Below, one piece after another: positions 1 through 12,298 of a stretch of DNA of 64,000 nt; position 1 is the stretch's first letter; each line of letters begins with the position of its first letter. Source of the stretch: Sialis fuliginosa (lineage: Eukaryota; Arthropoda; Insecta; Megaloptera; Sialidae); the NCBI GenBank assembly GCA_961205875.1, contig OY540815.1, forward strand, positions 8,618,001-8,682,000, given 5' to 3'. The position numbers were made by a program, and so were the translations under genes. The notes beneath the pieces were generated by a model that was not told the origin of the DNA, made no database searches, and saw only the letters and a program-made list of their open reading frames with translations.

Positions 1-379
1 GATCTTTCGATTTTAATCATGTGCGTATGTCAAATGTATTATCCTTTACCCATTTTTGTCTCTGTTCACTTATTATAATTATTTTTTTGATAGATGTAAA
101 ATGAAATCAATGTAGACGTGAATATTTGATTGTATATACGAATTCTTTAGCAACGACGATATAAAGGCTAGTTCTATGCAAATTAGTTTACAAATGGTCG
201 ATTTTTGTATTATTTAATCGGCATGTGACAGGATAAATATCAAAAGGAATTATTAAAACAAATAGTTTTTGTTTAGCTTTTATAGAAAAGTGCGTATATT
301 AATTTAATTGTAATTTATTTCTGGCTCTGAATTTTACGCTGTTGTCCCCAGAGCATTGCATTTATATAAAATACTATTC
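1..379. other. AT-rich noncoding DNA
   Basis: No reading frame, RNA gene or repeat was recognised. The sequence is AT-rich with stops in all frames. Confidence 0.5.
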
Positions 380-1101
380 AAATTTAGTTAAGGTTTTAAT
401 AAAGAGAAAAAACAAAAATTAAACACGAGAAAGGGAAATTGTAAAATATACGCTAATAAAAATGCACACTGGACCAGCGAGTCTTAACTCTATCTTACGA
501 CTTGCAGTATGGTACGGTGTATTGCCATAAAAACTTAAGTTTCAGAATGTTTTTCCCCATTTTCTTCAATTAAATTTATTCAACTTTAGTAATATTACAT
601 TAAAGTTAATTCTGTCATTGAAATTTGTCATTTTTTGGTTCTTCTCAATTTTAAGTGGTTTCATGAAAAATAAACCATCAACATATAAATACCATTTTAA
701 AGCAGACATTTCAACGGTTAAAATGAGCCCAGATAGAATATTAAAATCGAAAATAACACCAATAAAGTTTTCCGTAGAAGATTTTGTTTTTTTTCTCGAA
801 AAATGTATATATCTCAAAAACTCCTCGTTTCCCATATTCTAAAAAAAATCATACTTATTCAATGCAAAAAAAGGTATACTTTTACAAAATTTCATGTAAA
901 TTGAATTATTTTTACGAGAGAAAAAAATTAAAAAATTATCTTGAAAAATGTCTTGTATGAAATTTAAAGATTTTTTATTATCTACAACTTTTGCATTGTA
1001 CATTTTCCGCTAGAAGGTCACATTTCGCTGAAAATAGCAAAAAACCACTAAACAGCATTAATTTTTGTTTTTTCTCTTTATTAAAACCTTAACTAAATTT
1101 T
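380..1101. repeat. TIR element with about 42-bp inverted ends
   Basis: The left end (380-422, containing TTAGTTAAGGTTTTAATAAA) is repeated in inverse orientation at 1060-1101 almost without mismatch. A second short inverted match (GGACCAGC at about 474 and GCTGGTCC at about 1105) lies close by. The interior has short overlapping frames on both strands (about 566-842) that look like no known protein. This is consistent with a non-autonomous DNA transposon or fold-back element of about 720 bp. No target duplication could be defined. Confidence 0.6.
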
Positions 1102-1164
1102 CCGGCTGGTCCTTGCCTGTTATTAATTTTTCTTCTTCAAAAAGGTATTGGCACTAACCTATTA

Positions 1165-1240
1165 ATTCAACTATATTTTTCAAAAATTCTAAACAATAAT
1201 TTCCGAGTCCACGCGAGCGATACCGCGGACACAATTAGTA
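1165..1240 (+). repeat. 3' fragment of RTE/SINE-like repeat
   Basis: The stretch TAAACAATAATTTCCGAG followed by GCGAGCGATACCGCGG matches the end of the repeat at 59570-59625. A related tail occurs at about 27115-27140. A GCGAGCGAA-type tail is typical of truncated insect retroelement-like repeats. This is only the terminal piece. Confidence 0.45.
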
Positions 1241-1799
1241 CTAAATATAAAAATGTGTGAAACTACAATAGTATGTCATAGTTAGCTCGAACACACACAC
1301 AAACACACTACTGCAGTGCTACGTTACAATGATGCCAATCAGGCGTTGTGCAGGATGCGCAGAATGCCCCAGTTCTTTTGTTACAGATGCAGTTTTATCA
1401 AAAGACAGCGAACACAAATAACGAAACCCAGAGTCAGGATATTGAAAACAGGATACCTTTGTTACAGCCACTCGCTATTATGTTGTATTTATTTACAGGC
1501 GCCGATAATTCATTTTTATCAGGGCGAAATTATCATAATAAAATATTAATTAAATAATCAGATATATAAGTGATTTATATTTATGTATAGCTTATACCCA
1601 GAAACCTTTTAACGTCATCTAACGAAATCTAAAACTCGAAAAATTTTAGTCAAATTTCAGAAAAATTTCAACTTTTCATAGAAATATCAACTCGAATACA
1701 TTCTGAAAGTTAATTTATAACATAATATATTAAATTTTGTCACAAGCTCGACCGGGTCTGAGTAAAAATTACAATACGTGAGCAAAAATTACTCACAAT
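1241..1799. other. Noncoding, unassigned
   Basis: The frames at 1316-1557 (77 and 69 aa, overlapping in two registers) have no recognisable domain. A short CA-rich tract lies near 1293-1307. Nothing else was identified. Confidence 0.35.
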
Positions 1800-2090
1800 C
1801 CCAACTTAATCCAGGGTGGTACCGAAATTCGTTAGCTTGTAGAAGTTAAAATAACTGAGATTTCCAGTTGAACGATCGTTTTTAAAACTAGGAAATTTTC
1901 TTCCCAGACAAAAATTAATCTATTTGAGTTACAGCGCTTACAGACAGACCGACACACAAACATCATGACGAAAATATTCAGAATAGATTCAGGGAAGGTC
2001 AAAATGGATAATTCTAAAATAATCAGCTTTACAATACTTACTTATTCTATAAGTATATTTTATATAAATGGGTATAAGAAAGTAAAAATA
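1800..2090 (-). repeat. Interspersed repeat family D, copy 1
   Basis: The reverse complement aligns closely with 40245-40580. Shared blocks include ACTTTCTTATACCC, a CATTTTGACCTTCC block, a TGTCTGTCTG-like tract, GCTGTAACTCAAAT and TTTTTGTCTGGGAAG. Two copies in opposite orientation make this a dispersed repeat; the superfamily is not recognised. Confidence 0.65.
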
Positions 2091-4183
2091 CACATAATTT
2101 AAAAATTAACAGTAAACATTACATATTTTGTCATTATTAAAATAATTTTTGAATTATAATAAATTAACATTGCTTTAATTAATATAAGCAACATAGAATT
2201 TATATATATATTTAAATATATTTTTTTTAACACATACACACAGGACAAAAGCTGAGATGAGCGAACTCATTTACATCCGTGTATAAATCCAGGCCAAGCT
2301 TTAGCTCTTTATCCCTCCACAGACAGAGATAGAGGATATATTGCAATCTGGACGCTTTGTTACTCCTTACTGCCGCATGTTGTTTGTTTTTTTTTGCTCA
2401 ATTTTACGTTGATCTTGGTTTTAAACTGTAATCCACGCTAACTTATCATTACTTGTCATGTTTATTAATTTTGTTGGTTTTTTCCTTTAAAAAATATCAC
2501 GGGATTTGAGCAAGATGTCATATATGTATTTATTTTATTCTCATGTTTATTTTTATAATAAATAATTTGTGATATTAACATTTAATCAAATAAATTACAA
2601 TAATATGAATTCATTCTGGATGCTATGGAACTTTCTAATGTAATTATACTATATGTGTATCTACTTACGTACATTAAAAATAAATTTCCAGTTATAGTCC
2701 AGCCAATGAAGAAGGAAAAATGATCAAAATGGGAAATTTTCCGGAACAGCAATATTAAGATTTATTCATATAGATTTTGAGCAGTTGAACAAGAAAAAAA
2801 TAACTCTCCCGCGTGATAAGTGAGGATTCACCTCTAAAAATGGGATTATATTATAGTTGATATTTGTAGCTGATACTTAAATAAATCAATTGAGACCGGC
2901 TAGATAAAATTTAACCAAAAAACATCCTTCCCAGAAGGTAAAAAAACCGTAAAATTGCTAATTTTCGGTCATAATCAATAAAAATGGGGTACATAGTTGC
3001 GTAGACTCGTATATTGGCTTAAATTCTTCCTAAAGCACCAAAGAACTTAAATCAACCATAATGTAGCCAAATATGAATAACAATATTTAAGAGTGAGTCA
3101 TGAAATATTTTTTAAAATTTGTACTGCACTAAAAATCAAGTAAAAATAAAATTGAACTTGTATCTTCTAACAAAGTTTTGAATGCACATAAATGCATATA
3201 TAAGTGCAACAGATCGCATTTTGTCGTAAAAAATTTAAAAAAAAGTATTTTCGACAAAAAAACTCTAAAAATGTATTAAATGTACATGAATTGGTTCATA
3301 ACAACTTAATGCTTGTATATTCACTTTTATCAACCCATATAAAAATTCACAAAATGCATTTTTTGTTATATAATTTAAGAAAACGTAATAAATAGCTATA
3401 GTACGAATGGTACAGAAAAAAGTGATGCACTTTTTGATTGGAATATGCAATATTATTTGTAATATTAGTGAATAGGATACAAGATAAAAAATAATTTATA
3501 AAAAATAAAACATTGCTCTTTTAAGCTCTGGTTACTTCAACAGTGTACACATTGTGAATTCCATAGTCAAAAACAATAATAATAAACTCATCACAGGAAT
3601 AATTCACTCGACCGGATTAATCCAGTCGTGTAAAGGCACCCTAATTCCAGCACAGAATTCCCGTAGAAACAAAAAGAAAATCGCGTCACGCGCCAAACAC
3701 TGCAGGTGACGTGCGATTAGCTCAGGTGCTTTGTCGATGATGCAGGTGTGACATGGAGGTCCACAGAAACACACAGACACCCGTACACACACTAACTAAC
3801 ACGTACACTCCGGAACAAAAGTTACCACAAAAATTGATACTAAAATATTGTTTTAGTAAATTTGCATTCCCTTTAATACTTACTAGAAACTAAACTGAAA
3901 AAGCTCGTTAATAAATAAAAGACAAAAAATTGGTAACTATTGAACTGGTAGATCGGGAGACCTGAAATCCTGAAAAAGTACAAAAAGTATGATACCTATC
4001 TTACCTACTTAAGGAGGAGAGCCACTGTGACGGTTCAAAAAATTCGTTTTTTTTTTCAAATTCCGAAAATTGACTGAGCTACAGTCAATTTAGGTAGTGC
4101 GGCTGGTTATGACCCTCAGAAAACTTTTTTTCGAAACAACTTTTTTCAACCTTGTCCCAGCGATTATTCAAATACTACACTTA
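2091..4183. other. Noncoding; one less AT-rich patch at 3.60-3.83 kb
   Basis: No domain-bearing frame was found. The patch at 3600-3830 has a visibly different base composition (CA-rich, with CGCGTCACGCGCC) and could be regulatory or an unrecognised repeat. The 62-aa minus-strand frame there has no known motif. Confidence 0.3.
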
Positions 4184-4440
4184 AAAAAATATACTGTAAT
4201 AATTACAGTTTTTCCTGTGTATCCTGGATAGTAAACGAAAACATATTATATTATATTTTACTGTCTGAAACTGTAATAATATAATTTTAGGCTGTAATGT
4301 TTGCAATTTATCCATCAATTTATATTAAGTATTATATTACAGTCTAGAATTATATTATTGCAGTTTTAGAGAGTAAAATTATATGTTTTCACTTACTATC
4401 CGAGATAGACAGGAAAAACTGTAATTACAGTATATTTTTT
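4184..4440. repeat. Short palindromic MITE
   Basis: The two halves are inverted copies of each other over about 110 bp each. They begin with AAAAAATATACTGTAAT and run through CAGTTTTTCCTGT and GGATAGTAA. The length (about 257 bp), lack of coding capacity and near full-length dyad symmetry fit a miniature inverted-repeat element. Confidence 0.7.
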
Positions 4441-5417
4441 CCGTAATATTTTTTTTGTAATTTTCAAAATGGCATTGATTAGTCTGAGCGTAGCCAATTT
4501 GATAATTACTATTTTTTAAGACCGAACAAGAAAAAGTTTTAAAAATGAAAAAAAAAATCAAATAATCGCCATTTTGTGAAAAAACAGAAACGCACAACGA
4601 TAGCTACATTCATATGTATATCAATATCCTTCATCAAAATTTCAATCGGACAACGGAGAGGAATTTATTTTTTGGTCGTCACGTCGAAGCTTATAACTTT
4701 AAAAAAATTCCCAAACATTGACAATTTTTTGACATGTCCAAATGGCTTTCCCTTTAAGAGATGCGGTCGTGAGAGTAAGACTGTCACAATCTTAAGTATA
4801 TTAATGATTATTTCATAGATGTAGCAAAAACTGTTAAACTGTGAATGCAAAATCACCTTTCCTATCACTCTTAAAAATAAAATATAAGAGTGATTCCGTC
4901 AAATACTGGAACATCGGTTATACAAAATTGTACTAAAACCAGTATATATTTCAATAAAAATAAAACAAATTTGATTTAGATAAATCAGTGAGTCTCTCTG
5001 TTCTATTATAGTTACGCCATTATTAATTTGATTATTACGATCCCTGATTTCAGATTTGAAACATAAATTGAAAGTATCCCAAAACTTTTGACCTACAGTA
5101 TACAAACACAAGCGCAAATCTTAAGGGACGCAAAGCACACCGCACGATGACGATGACCTACCTCCCCCAGCCTCCTCCCTATTGGCGGTTAAAATCCTAC
5201 ACGCATTTCGCCTACTTGATCCATATCAAAATCGTTGTAAATAGGATTAGACCCGCTACAACTTTATGGATTTTTAGTAGAATATTAAACGCGTTGCGAT
5301 CTGCTAGATTAAAATATTCTAATAACTCGCTGTTTCAGCATGTTTTTATCACTGTATTTATGGTTTGGTACTTTGACTGTCAACAAAAATAGTATCTAAA
5401 TGGAAACATTTATATAC
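4441..5417. other. Noncoding, unassigned
   Basis: Short frames (for example 5147-5392, 81 aa, with a proline-rich start) show no recognised motif. The segment around 5110-5350 is somewhat richer in G+C. Confidence 0.3.
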
Positions 5418-5619
5418 AGGGTGTGGCATTTATTTAAGCAATTATTGGTTGTTTCAAAAACCTCAAATATAAAGTATCTCTAATTTTTCATGTGAAGTGT
5501 TGCATTCACATTCATGTACCTTCGCTCGTCGACACCTTTTTTATTAACTATACTAGTACATGGAAAAGTCTTTGACCTGATATACAAATGGCGACATAAA
5601 CAAAAAATCCTTATGCTTC

Positions 5620-5815
5620 CCATAGAGTACCAATTTTAACTAGAATACTGTCAAAATTTCATGACATTTCATGTACTCTTGTTCAAGTTACAGCCTTCGA
5701 AGTGACGCTACTTATTTTATTTATTTTTTTAATCATGAAAAAGAGTTAATTTCGTTTGATTAAACATTGTTTTTTGATGGGGAAAAATACAGTCCAAACA
5801 AAGTAATAGCTGATA
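5620..5815 (+). pseudogene. Mariner 5' fragment (5' UTR plus start of transposase)
   Basis: This region matches the 5' part of the mariner relic at 47735-47900: AACTAGAATACTGTCAAAAT, the block GCCTTCGAAGTGACGCTACT, and a start codon at 5735 followed by a Lys-Lys-Ser reading. The frame is broken at once by an in-frame stop after four codons. It keeps about 12 codons (GGGGAAAAATACAGTCCA) missing from the 47.8 kb copy. The remainder of the transposase is absent. An ACAGGGTG end 200 bp upstream (5418) may or may not belong to it. Confidence 0.7.
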
Positions 5816-5829
5816 TCTTTTAGATATGG

Positions 5830-7235
5830 TGACAAAGAGTTGTTTTAACTATGTTTTTAAAACACTTTCCAAATAAAGTATCATAATACATTCACAAAAA
5901 CATATATGCACATATTCTACATTATTTAATCTACTTTAAAATGACGAAGATGCCAAAACAAATCCACCCAGAATTAAATATTAAAATGTTCTCTCTACAG
6001 AAATATCCTTATTACCATGTATACATTTATTTTTAAAGTAATCTAAAAGGAACGCCTGGAATAAACAACTCTCTTTTACTTTAAAAAAAATGTTACAATT
6101 TCAGTGTAGACTAGGAAAATCAACAGAGAAATGTAATGAAACCTACATCTCGTACATAGAATTTGCATATTAAACAAAGGACCTTGCATAATTTAAAATG
6201 CTGTATTATATATTATATTAACACTTTCACTGCCATTTGATCTAGACAACACCACATCGCGTCATAGCAATTATTTAATAATCCTACAAATTTCAGGTAG
6301 CTGGTAATAAACTATAATATAATAACATCGTTATTTTGACATGTTGGAGGTGACAGACTAGGTGATCGCCCCACTATTTTTGTTCGATAATTTTATTTTT
6401 ATTTTTTAACCATATTATCTTATAATCAATGGTCATTTTGTCCGACAAATATCTTGGGCCGTTTTTTACAGTTCGCCGCACGGAAGATTCCGCGGCTGCA
6501 CGCTCGAAAATGCCCCATTTTTAGGAATTTTCGCAAATAAAAAAGTTGGAAGACTCATCAAAAAGAAGCCACTCACGAAGTTTCAGAAGAATGGTAATGA
6601 ATTTAAAAAAGGGTCGACGTACTGAGGACTACTAGCTTTACCCATTGGTTATGAAAATTTCGCCCCATGGGTAAAATGAAAAGTCGGCTCCTATAGCACC
6701 GAGTACTCAAAATACTGAACTACAGTATACTAATTTAAATAAAACAAATAAATCTTACACAAAAAAAAATTCAATCTCTCACAATTTATGTAATTCCAGA
6801 TAATGGCAAAGTCGAGACAAAAGTGATTTTTATTTTGCTCTATGGTACATGTATAATATATGTTTTCCAGTGCAGACTTTCCCCACGGCATTTTGTCGAG
6901 TGATTGGATCGAGTGACATTATCAATAAATAAATGCACCCCTTTACCGCACGTTGTAACATTTTTCTATTAGATTCGTCTCGTGGCCATGTATTACGTGA
7001 TTGAGTATTAGACGTGACCCACTGGGTCACAACTATGTCAGACCTGTGGGAGTGTATACCATGTTCTATTTAAACTCATACAGGACCGTATTTAAACGAA
7101 ATATGTATTTATATTTCGCATCTTATCCTATAGTTTAAAAATATATACAAACTAGTGATTAAAAAACATTTAGTTTCTTGGGTAAATAAAGAACTAAGAA
7201 AACATACAAACACCACATACACCCCTGGACTAAAT
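5830..7235. other. Noncoding, probable old repeat debris
   Basis: A patch at 6470-6700 has a different composition (GCCGCACGG, CCGCGGCTGCACG) and holds an inverted pair TTACCCATTGG / CCCATGGGTAA at 6636-6672. It may be part of a decayed element. No gene was found. Confidence 0.3.
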
Positions 7236-7240
7236 AATAT

Positions 7241-8034
7241 GGGGCAATAGTGTATGGAAGTTCGATACCTCGTAGACCATAACAGACAAAAAATCTTTCT
7301 AATGCAGATGTACATTCTGGGTAAATGCGCATACATAGAAATTATTTTCAAATATACAGGGTGCTACAAAAAAGTGTGGCACGCTTAAGGTAATTTTTTT
7401 AAATGGAATGCCCTGAATATTTTTGCATATTTAACACTTTTTTGGGATATTTATTCATATATAAAATATTAGCCCCATCTGATGTCCGGTTTAGACGTAA
7501 TAATATTTTTTTCAAAAAAATTGACTTTTACATTACTCCACTTAAAAATTCACCACTTCCGCGGCCGCAGCTTTGAAGACGAAATTAAATATGGACCTTA
7601 TTGTAGGAGGTTGGTGGGTGCTTCTGTTTAATTATCTTAGAGTCACCATGTACAGGGTCTTCAAAATTAATTTTTAAATTTTGAGAACTTCAAAGTTATT
7701 TTTCTCAGCTATTTCAAATGAAACATTCTATATATTTTTTAACGATGTTATGTAGAATTACATAACGAACATTTTTTGTTCGTACATCCTTATGGTTATT
7801 TGTAACCATTTTTGATTTATTGAGCAAAAAGTACAAAATTCAACAATATTTACTAAAAAAAAATTATTTTTTTTCAAATAAAATAAAACACAATGTACAA
7901 AGTGTTTATGCTGACCATTAAAACAAAATAATTTCTGCGCATTTACCCACAGTGTACATCTGCATTAGAAAGATTTTTTATCTGTTATGGTCTATGAGCT
8001 ATCGAACTTCCACACAATATTGCCCCACCCTGTA
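7241..8034. repeat. TIR element with about 100-bp inverted ends, CAGGGTGGGGCAAT type
   Basis: The left end (7241-7345) and right end (7935-8034) are inverted copies sharing GGGGCAATA, GGAAGTTCGATA, AGACCATAACAGA, TCTTTCTAATGCAGATGTAC and GGGTAAATGCGCA. The right terminus reads GCCCCACCCTGTA, so the full end is TACAGGGTGGGGC; the left copy has lost the outer bases. A second ACAGGGTG start occurs inside at 7357. There is no transposase frame, so it is non-autonomous. A TA-bounded CAGGGTG end suggests the Tc1/mariner class, by inference only. Confidence 0.75.
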
Positions 8035-10203
8035 TAAAACAAAAAAAACGTGTTTTTTTAATCTACGACTACGCATTATTTAACAGATAATCGCTGAACA
8101 CAAATTGAGTACCGCTGATAAATCATCTCCATGACAGATACCAGTATGAGATACTTTACTTATATGCATATATTGCGAGTGGTTTCAAAAACACCTCCTC
8201 CCCTCACCCAGAGTCTACATAATTTAATATCAGTATTGACATTTTTCAAGACCACCTGTATAATACATGAAAATGAGAATAATACAATGGGTTTTTTGTT
8301 TGTGGGCAGCAGGTCTCTAATGCTATCGTAGCGTCTGCTGGTGTCTGCCACTTTTTGTGGTCTGTCTGTTAGAAAGTTTAAAGGTTGTTTTCAACTTGGT
8401 TTCAGTTCAACATGAACATTTTTACACATATAAAACTTATTCAATTTGCAGTGCATGTACTTGGCTTATACGTTACCCGTTCTACTTTTAACCGTTTCAA
8501 ATTAAATTATTTAATTGCGAGATTATGTACATATGTGACACTGGTGGCGATTAAAAAATTGTAAACAAATTTAAACATATGTGTATTTTTTAAACCATTA
8601 AGTTTATTTTTTAATAAAAGGGTTAAATTTTTTTTTATCGTCACAGCTAAATATCTTGTAAACTATATAAGCTAGATTTTTAAAATTTTGTAAAAAATAA
8701 CTAATGGGGCGAGGACGGGAGACTGCTAAGGTTAGACTTGAACTTATATATGCATATGGAGTATCAAAATCAGTCTTAATGGCATTAGAAAGGGGCTGAA
8801 AACAGTTATATCTCACTGAAATATTTCATAGTAGCAGGACTTTTTTGATACTTTCGACAGAGAATAATAATTTTAGAAAAATTACCTTTTGAATTGAGTG
8901 AATTATGAAAAGTGTCAGTAGGTACTATGGGCTTCAACAGTCGTCTGCCACCGTAAAGGTCAGAATCGCTCACAACAGATTAAAAAATATTAAGACAAAC
9001 ATCATCGGTTATCTTTTTCTAGGGCAGAGCTTATATAGTTTATCATTTTAAATAAAAACACAAATATACGTCCATTTCATTAATTAATTTTATATCAAAG
9101 TTTAAGTATTTAAATACTAAAATTCGGAATATTAAATATTTATTGCCACAAAATTTACAATAGATTACATAATAATTTAATCGCACAAATATATACTCGT
9201 ATATGAGCACTATAAACGAAGAGTACTTCTTTATCTAGCAAATGAGTTTCAAAATAACTATCTATTAAATAATATAATAATCAAATGAGAGGAGCCTACT
9301 AAGTTTGTAATAAGTGAATTTGAATGAAAACTGGTCGACCACTTCTGCATGCGACTCTACCTACAGAACTCTAACAAATATGGTTTGACATCAAATATTT
9401 TTCTTAAAAAGAAATTTTCATTTTCTCTCATTTGTAACTTGACAGCATTCAATGGTATGGTACAAAAAAATTTCAATTTCAAATTTTGTATATTAAAAAA
9501 AAACTAACAAACATTTCTAAAAATAAAATAGTAACAATGAAAGCTCCATTTTACACAACTCTACACATCTTAAATCTTCAAATTTAATTTGTTTTTCTCT
9601 TTGTCTTTTTCGTTTAAAAGTTTTCGGGTGATAGCACTTTGTTACGTTTCACGTTATCTAAAGAATTAAGAAAAAAGTAAATACAAAAAGATACAGCTTT
9701 ATATTTAACCCTTTCAGTATCGACACATTACATTTCACTATAACATATTGCAATAGATATAATGAATTATCTTTCAGAGTACAAACATTTGTATAATTAA
9801 TAATAATAATTAATAATTACACAAAGCGTTATTATATTGAAAATTAACAAGTTCTTATCTAATACAATCTATGATGGATTTAGTATAAACAATTCATTAG
9901 CTAATCAATCTAAATAAGTTTCACTAAGATCTAGTTGCTAATTAGGTAAACTAAATATATTGAACTTTATCAAAAGTGATGTGCTTTTGAAAGTTCTGAT
10001 TTGTGCTTCATTAATCAATATTCATTTAAGTCCTGGTAAATAAACTATTGATGAATTACTACTAATGAACCTGCTCCCCCCCCCTCATTTGAAATCAAAA
10101 ATATTCGGTTTTTATGGCTTAAGTTAAAAGTTACTTATATAATTAAAAGTCAAATAAATTAAAAAATTTGTAATTATAATTTAAATTAAATCTATCGTAA
10201 AGA
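8035..10203. other. Noncoding, unassigned
   Basis: No frames with recognisable domains and no RNA genes were seen. There is a run of nine C at about 10076. Confidence 0.4.
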
Positions 10204-10387
10204 ACAATCCTTATGGAAAATGGGTTCAGGTCTATTTTTTTGAAACTTTGCAAATTGATAGTTTTCAACAAGCTGATCAAAAGTCTCAATGGGCACGAAA
10301 CCCGATAAAATACCGAAATATGTTGAGAACTATCAATTTGTAAAGTTTCAAAAAAATTGGCCGGGACTCATTTTCCATAAGGATTGT
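10204..10387. repeat. 184-bp palindromic MITE
   Basis: Arms of about 65 bp in inverse orientation start with ACAATCCTTATGGAAAATG and contain TTTTTTTGAAACTTT and AAATTGATAGTT. The spacer is about 50 bp. It is noncoding. Confidence 0.7.
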
Positions 10388-10499
10388 GCGGAGTCCTTTA
10401 ATAATGATAGAAGATATCAGACATTCGGATTTTATTTTTATTAAATTTTACTAAAATCTTATAATAATACAAGTCTTGAGGCTTCCACGGTGGTCTTGA

Positions 10500-10802
10500 T
10501 ATGGATCTTGGCTTCTGGGTGTAAGCCGCGTCGGTTTGGTAGTGTTATCGGCCAACGTTTCATCACACATTGCAGTGGACATCTTCAGGGCTCTTCATCT
10601 CTAAAAGTGCACTTTTAGAAGAGCCCTGGTAGTGTTATCGGCCAACGTTTCGTCACACATTGCAGTGGACATCTTCAGGGCTCTTCATCTCTAAAAGTGC
10701 ACTTTTAGAAGAGCCCTGAAGATGTCCACTGCAATGTGTGACGAAACGTTGGCCGATAACACGACCAAACCGACGCGGCTTACACCCAGAAGCCAAGATC
10801 CA
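10500..10802. repeat. Inverted multimer of an about 90-bp unit with hammerhead-like core
   Basis: One unit occurs twice in direct tandem on the minus strand (about 10538-10627 and 10627-10715) and once inverted on the plus strand (about 10708-10802). Units are joined by the palindrome CTAAAAGTGCACTTTTAG. Each carries, in its own sense, CTGAAGATGTCC and GACGAAACGTTGG. Outer ends are AAGCCAAGATCCA and its complement. The arrangement resembles terminal tandem repeats of Penelope-like retroelements, which are known to carry hammerhead motifs. No reverse transcriptase is present here. Confidence 0.6.
10711..10781 (+). ncRNA. Candidate degenerate hammerhead ribozyme motif
   Basis: Reading 5' to 3': GAGCC (stem I), CTGAAGA at 10716-10722 (fits the CUGANGA core), an imperfect stem II GTCCAC/GTGTGAC with one bulge, GAAA at 10743-10746, stem III CGTTGG (10747-10752) pairing with CCGACG (10770-10775), then C and GGCTT (10777-10781) pairing back to GAGCC with one G-U. 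The U expected opposite the last A of GAAA, just before the cleavage base, is missing. An extra base also sits between the core and stem II. It is therefore probably inactive or only hammerhead-derived. Confidence 0.35.
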
Positions 10803-11734
10803 CATCTTATAATAATTTCAAATTGTACACATTTTTTTAAATTATTCCACAATGCGCCACTGAACTACACCAAAATACAATGACAACATGTGACTATCGT
10901 ATCACCCATTCCCCGAAGAGCGTGATATACATTTAAAAGATAATAATGCTGTAATTCAAAACACCATAATCATAAAGCGATATTGGTTATTATACGTGTA
11001 GGTAACTGCGCATTTGCGCAGATTCAATTACAATGGAGCGTACACACAGAGAAATTGGTAAATATAATTTGTGATTGTTATAATAAATATACATATTTTG
11101 TGTTCAACTTCCGTGACAGACTCATCGCTGTTTTAATTTACTGCGAATGATATACTGCTAACGGTTTGTGTGCAGATTTACAAAATACAGGACCGAACTT
11201 AGGGCAAATCAAGTCCTTGCAACTAAATATATGTTATTTCATAGAATTAAACATTTATGCAATGTTTTAGAATAGTTTACAAATATAAGACCGATAAATT
11301 ATAATAAAATCTTTTTTTTAAAGAAAATAAAACTAACTTAAAAAAAAATAGAAACACTGAATAATTATTAAATTGACTGGCTAAAATGTATCAAATGCAA
11401 AGGTCTGAGGAAATTATTTTACAATGATTGTAATTAAATAAAGAATTAGACTTGATGAAACAAAATTTTAGAATTAAGTAGGTACTTAGTAATAATCTCA
11501 AAATAATCTAGTTAAAATTCTGTTTAATTTGAATTGAAATATAATTGATATGTACCACTTATGTACACATGTCCGTTTGATCACACTCACTTTTCTTTTC
11601 AATGCGAATGGTATCATGAAACGGACAAAAATGACTTTTTTTACAAACATGTTATTTAACTATTTTCTATTATTTTTATGGTAAAAAAAGACTCAGTTTA
11701 AGAAACTCAATCAATTAAATAGAGATATGTATAT
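10803..11734. other. Noncoding, unassigned
   Basis: No gene was recognised. A small dyad TGCGCATTTGCGCA lies at about 11010. Confidence 0.4.
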
Positions 11735-12298
11735 CATAGTTGCTTTTGCTTCCTCGCAATATCGATGATACGAGGAGCTTTATGATCTTTTAAAATAAGA
11801 CAAAAAAATTCTTCTCCGATTTCAAAATTTTAAATTGATGTTTCCGTTTCGAATCAAGACAAACACTTTTCGTTCCATGTCTGTCTGTCCCCTGAATCCA
11901 ACTTATTAAATGTCATTTTGACGATTAAAATATCATTTTAACGTTTGCATAAATTTATATTTATACTCTATTTCATTTAAGAATGCAGTGGTTGCCGTAG
12001 TTTTTGACGGTAAAATACACGATTCGTACCGTCAAAACCCCGACAATCACTACATTCTTAAATGAAATAGAGTATAGATCGAAATTGTAAAAAAATTAAA
12101 AATATACGAAAAAATAATCAAGTGCGTCTTAAGAAAAATTTCGAATTAATATTTTTTAACATACTCATATAAAAATTAAATGGTTAAGGCAATTTATCTT
12201 AAGAATTTATTAAAAATTTAGTTAAATTGTTCAATAATTAACTACCTTTGGTGAATTTAGTACCAAGAAGCTGTGTGCATTTACTTGGCAAATGTTTC
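11735..12298 (+). repeat. Interspersed repeat family A, copy 1 (internally deleted, with nested insertion)
   Basis: It shares with the copies at 46128, 50029 and 55047 the start TGCTTCCTCGCAATATCGA, TTCTCCGATTTCAAAATTTT, CTGTCTGTCCCCTGAATCC and the end TGCATTTACTTGGCA. It lacks the central few hundred bases present in the others: CTGAATCC is followed directly by the TGTCATTTTGACG repeat. A small palindromic MITE (11962-12076) interrupts the copy. There is no credible protein. Confidence 0.75.
11962..12076. mobile_element. Palindromic MITE nested in repeat A
   Basis: Inverted arms of about 40 bp start with TACTCTATTTCATTTAAGAA and are flanked by TA on both sides. The insertion splits sequence that is continuous (AAATTTAGATTTAGATTGAA) in the other family A copies, so it arrived later. 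TA flanks fit the Tc1/mariner class. Confidence 0.75.

Noticed and set aside
566..842. Overlapping 89- and 74-codon frames on opposite strands
   Set aside because: They are mutual shadows inside a TIR element with no recognisable protein features.
380..1101. Considered as a solo LTR pair
   Set aside because: The matching ends are inverted, not direct, so they cannot be LTRs.
5418..5735. ACAGGGTG at 5418 as the mariner 5' TIR
   Set aside because: The 47.7 kb relative does not have it at the corresponding place and the distance to the start codon is long, so linkage is unproven.
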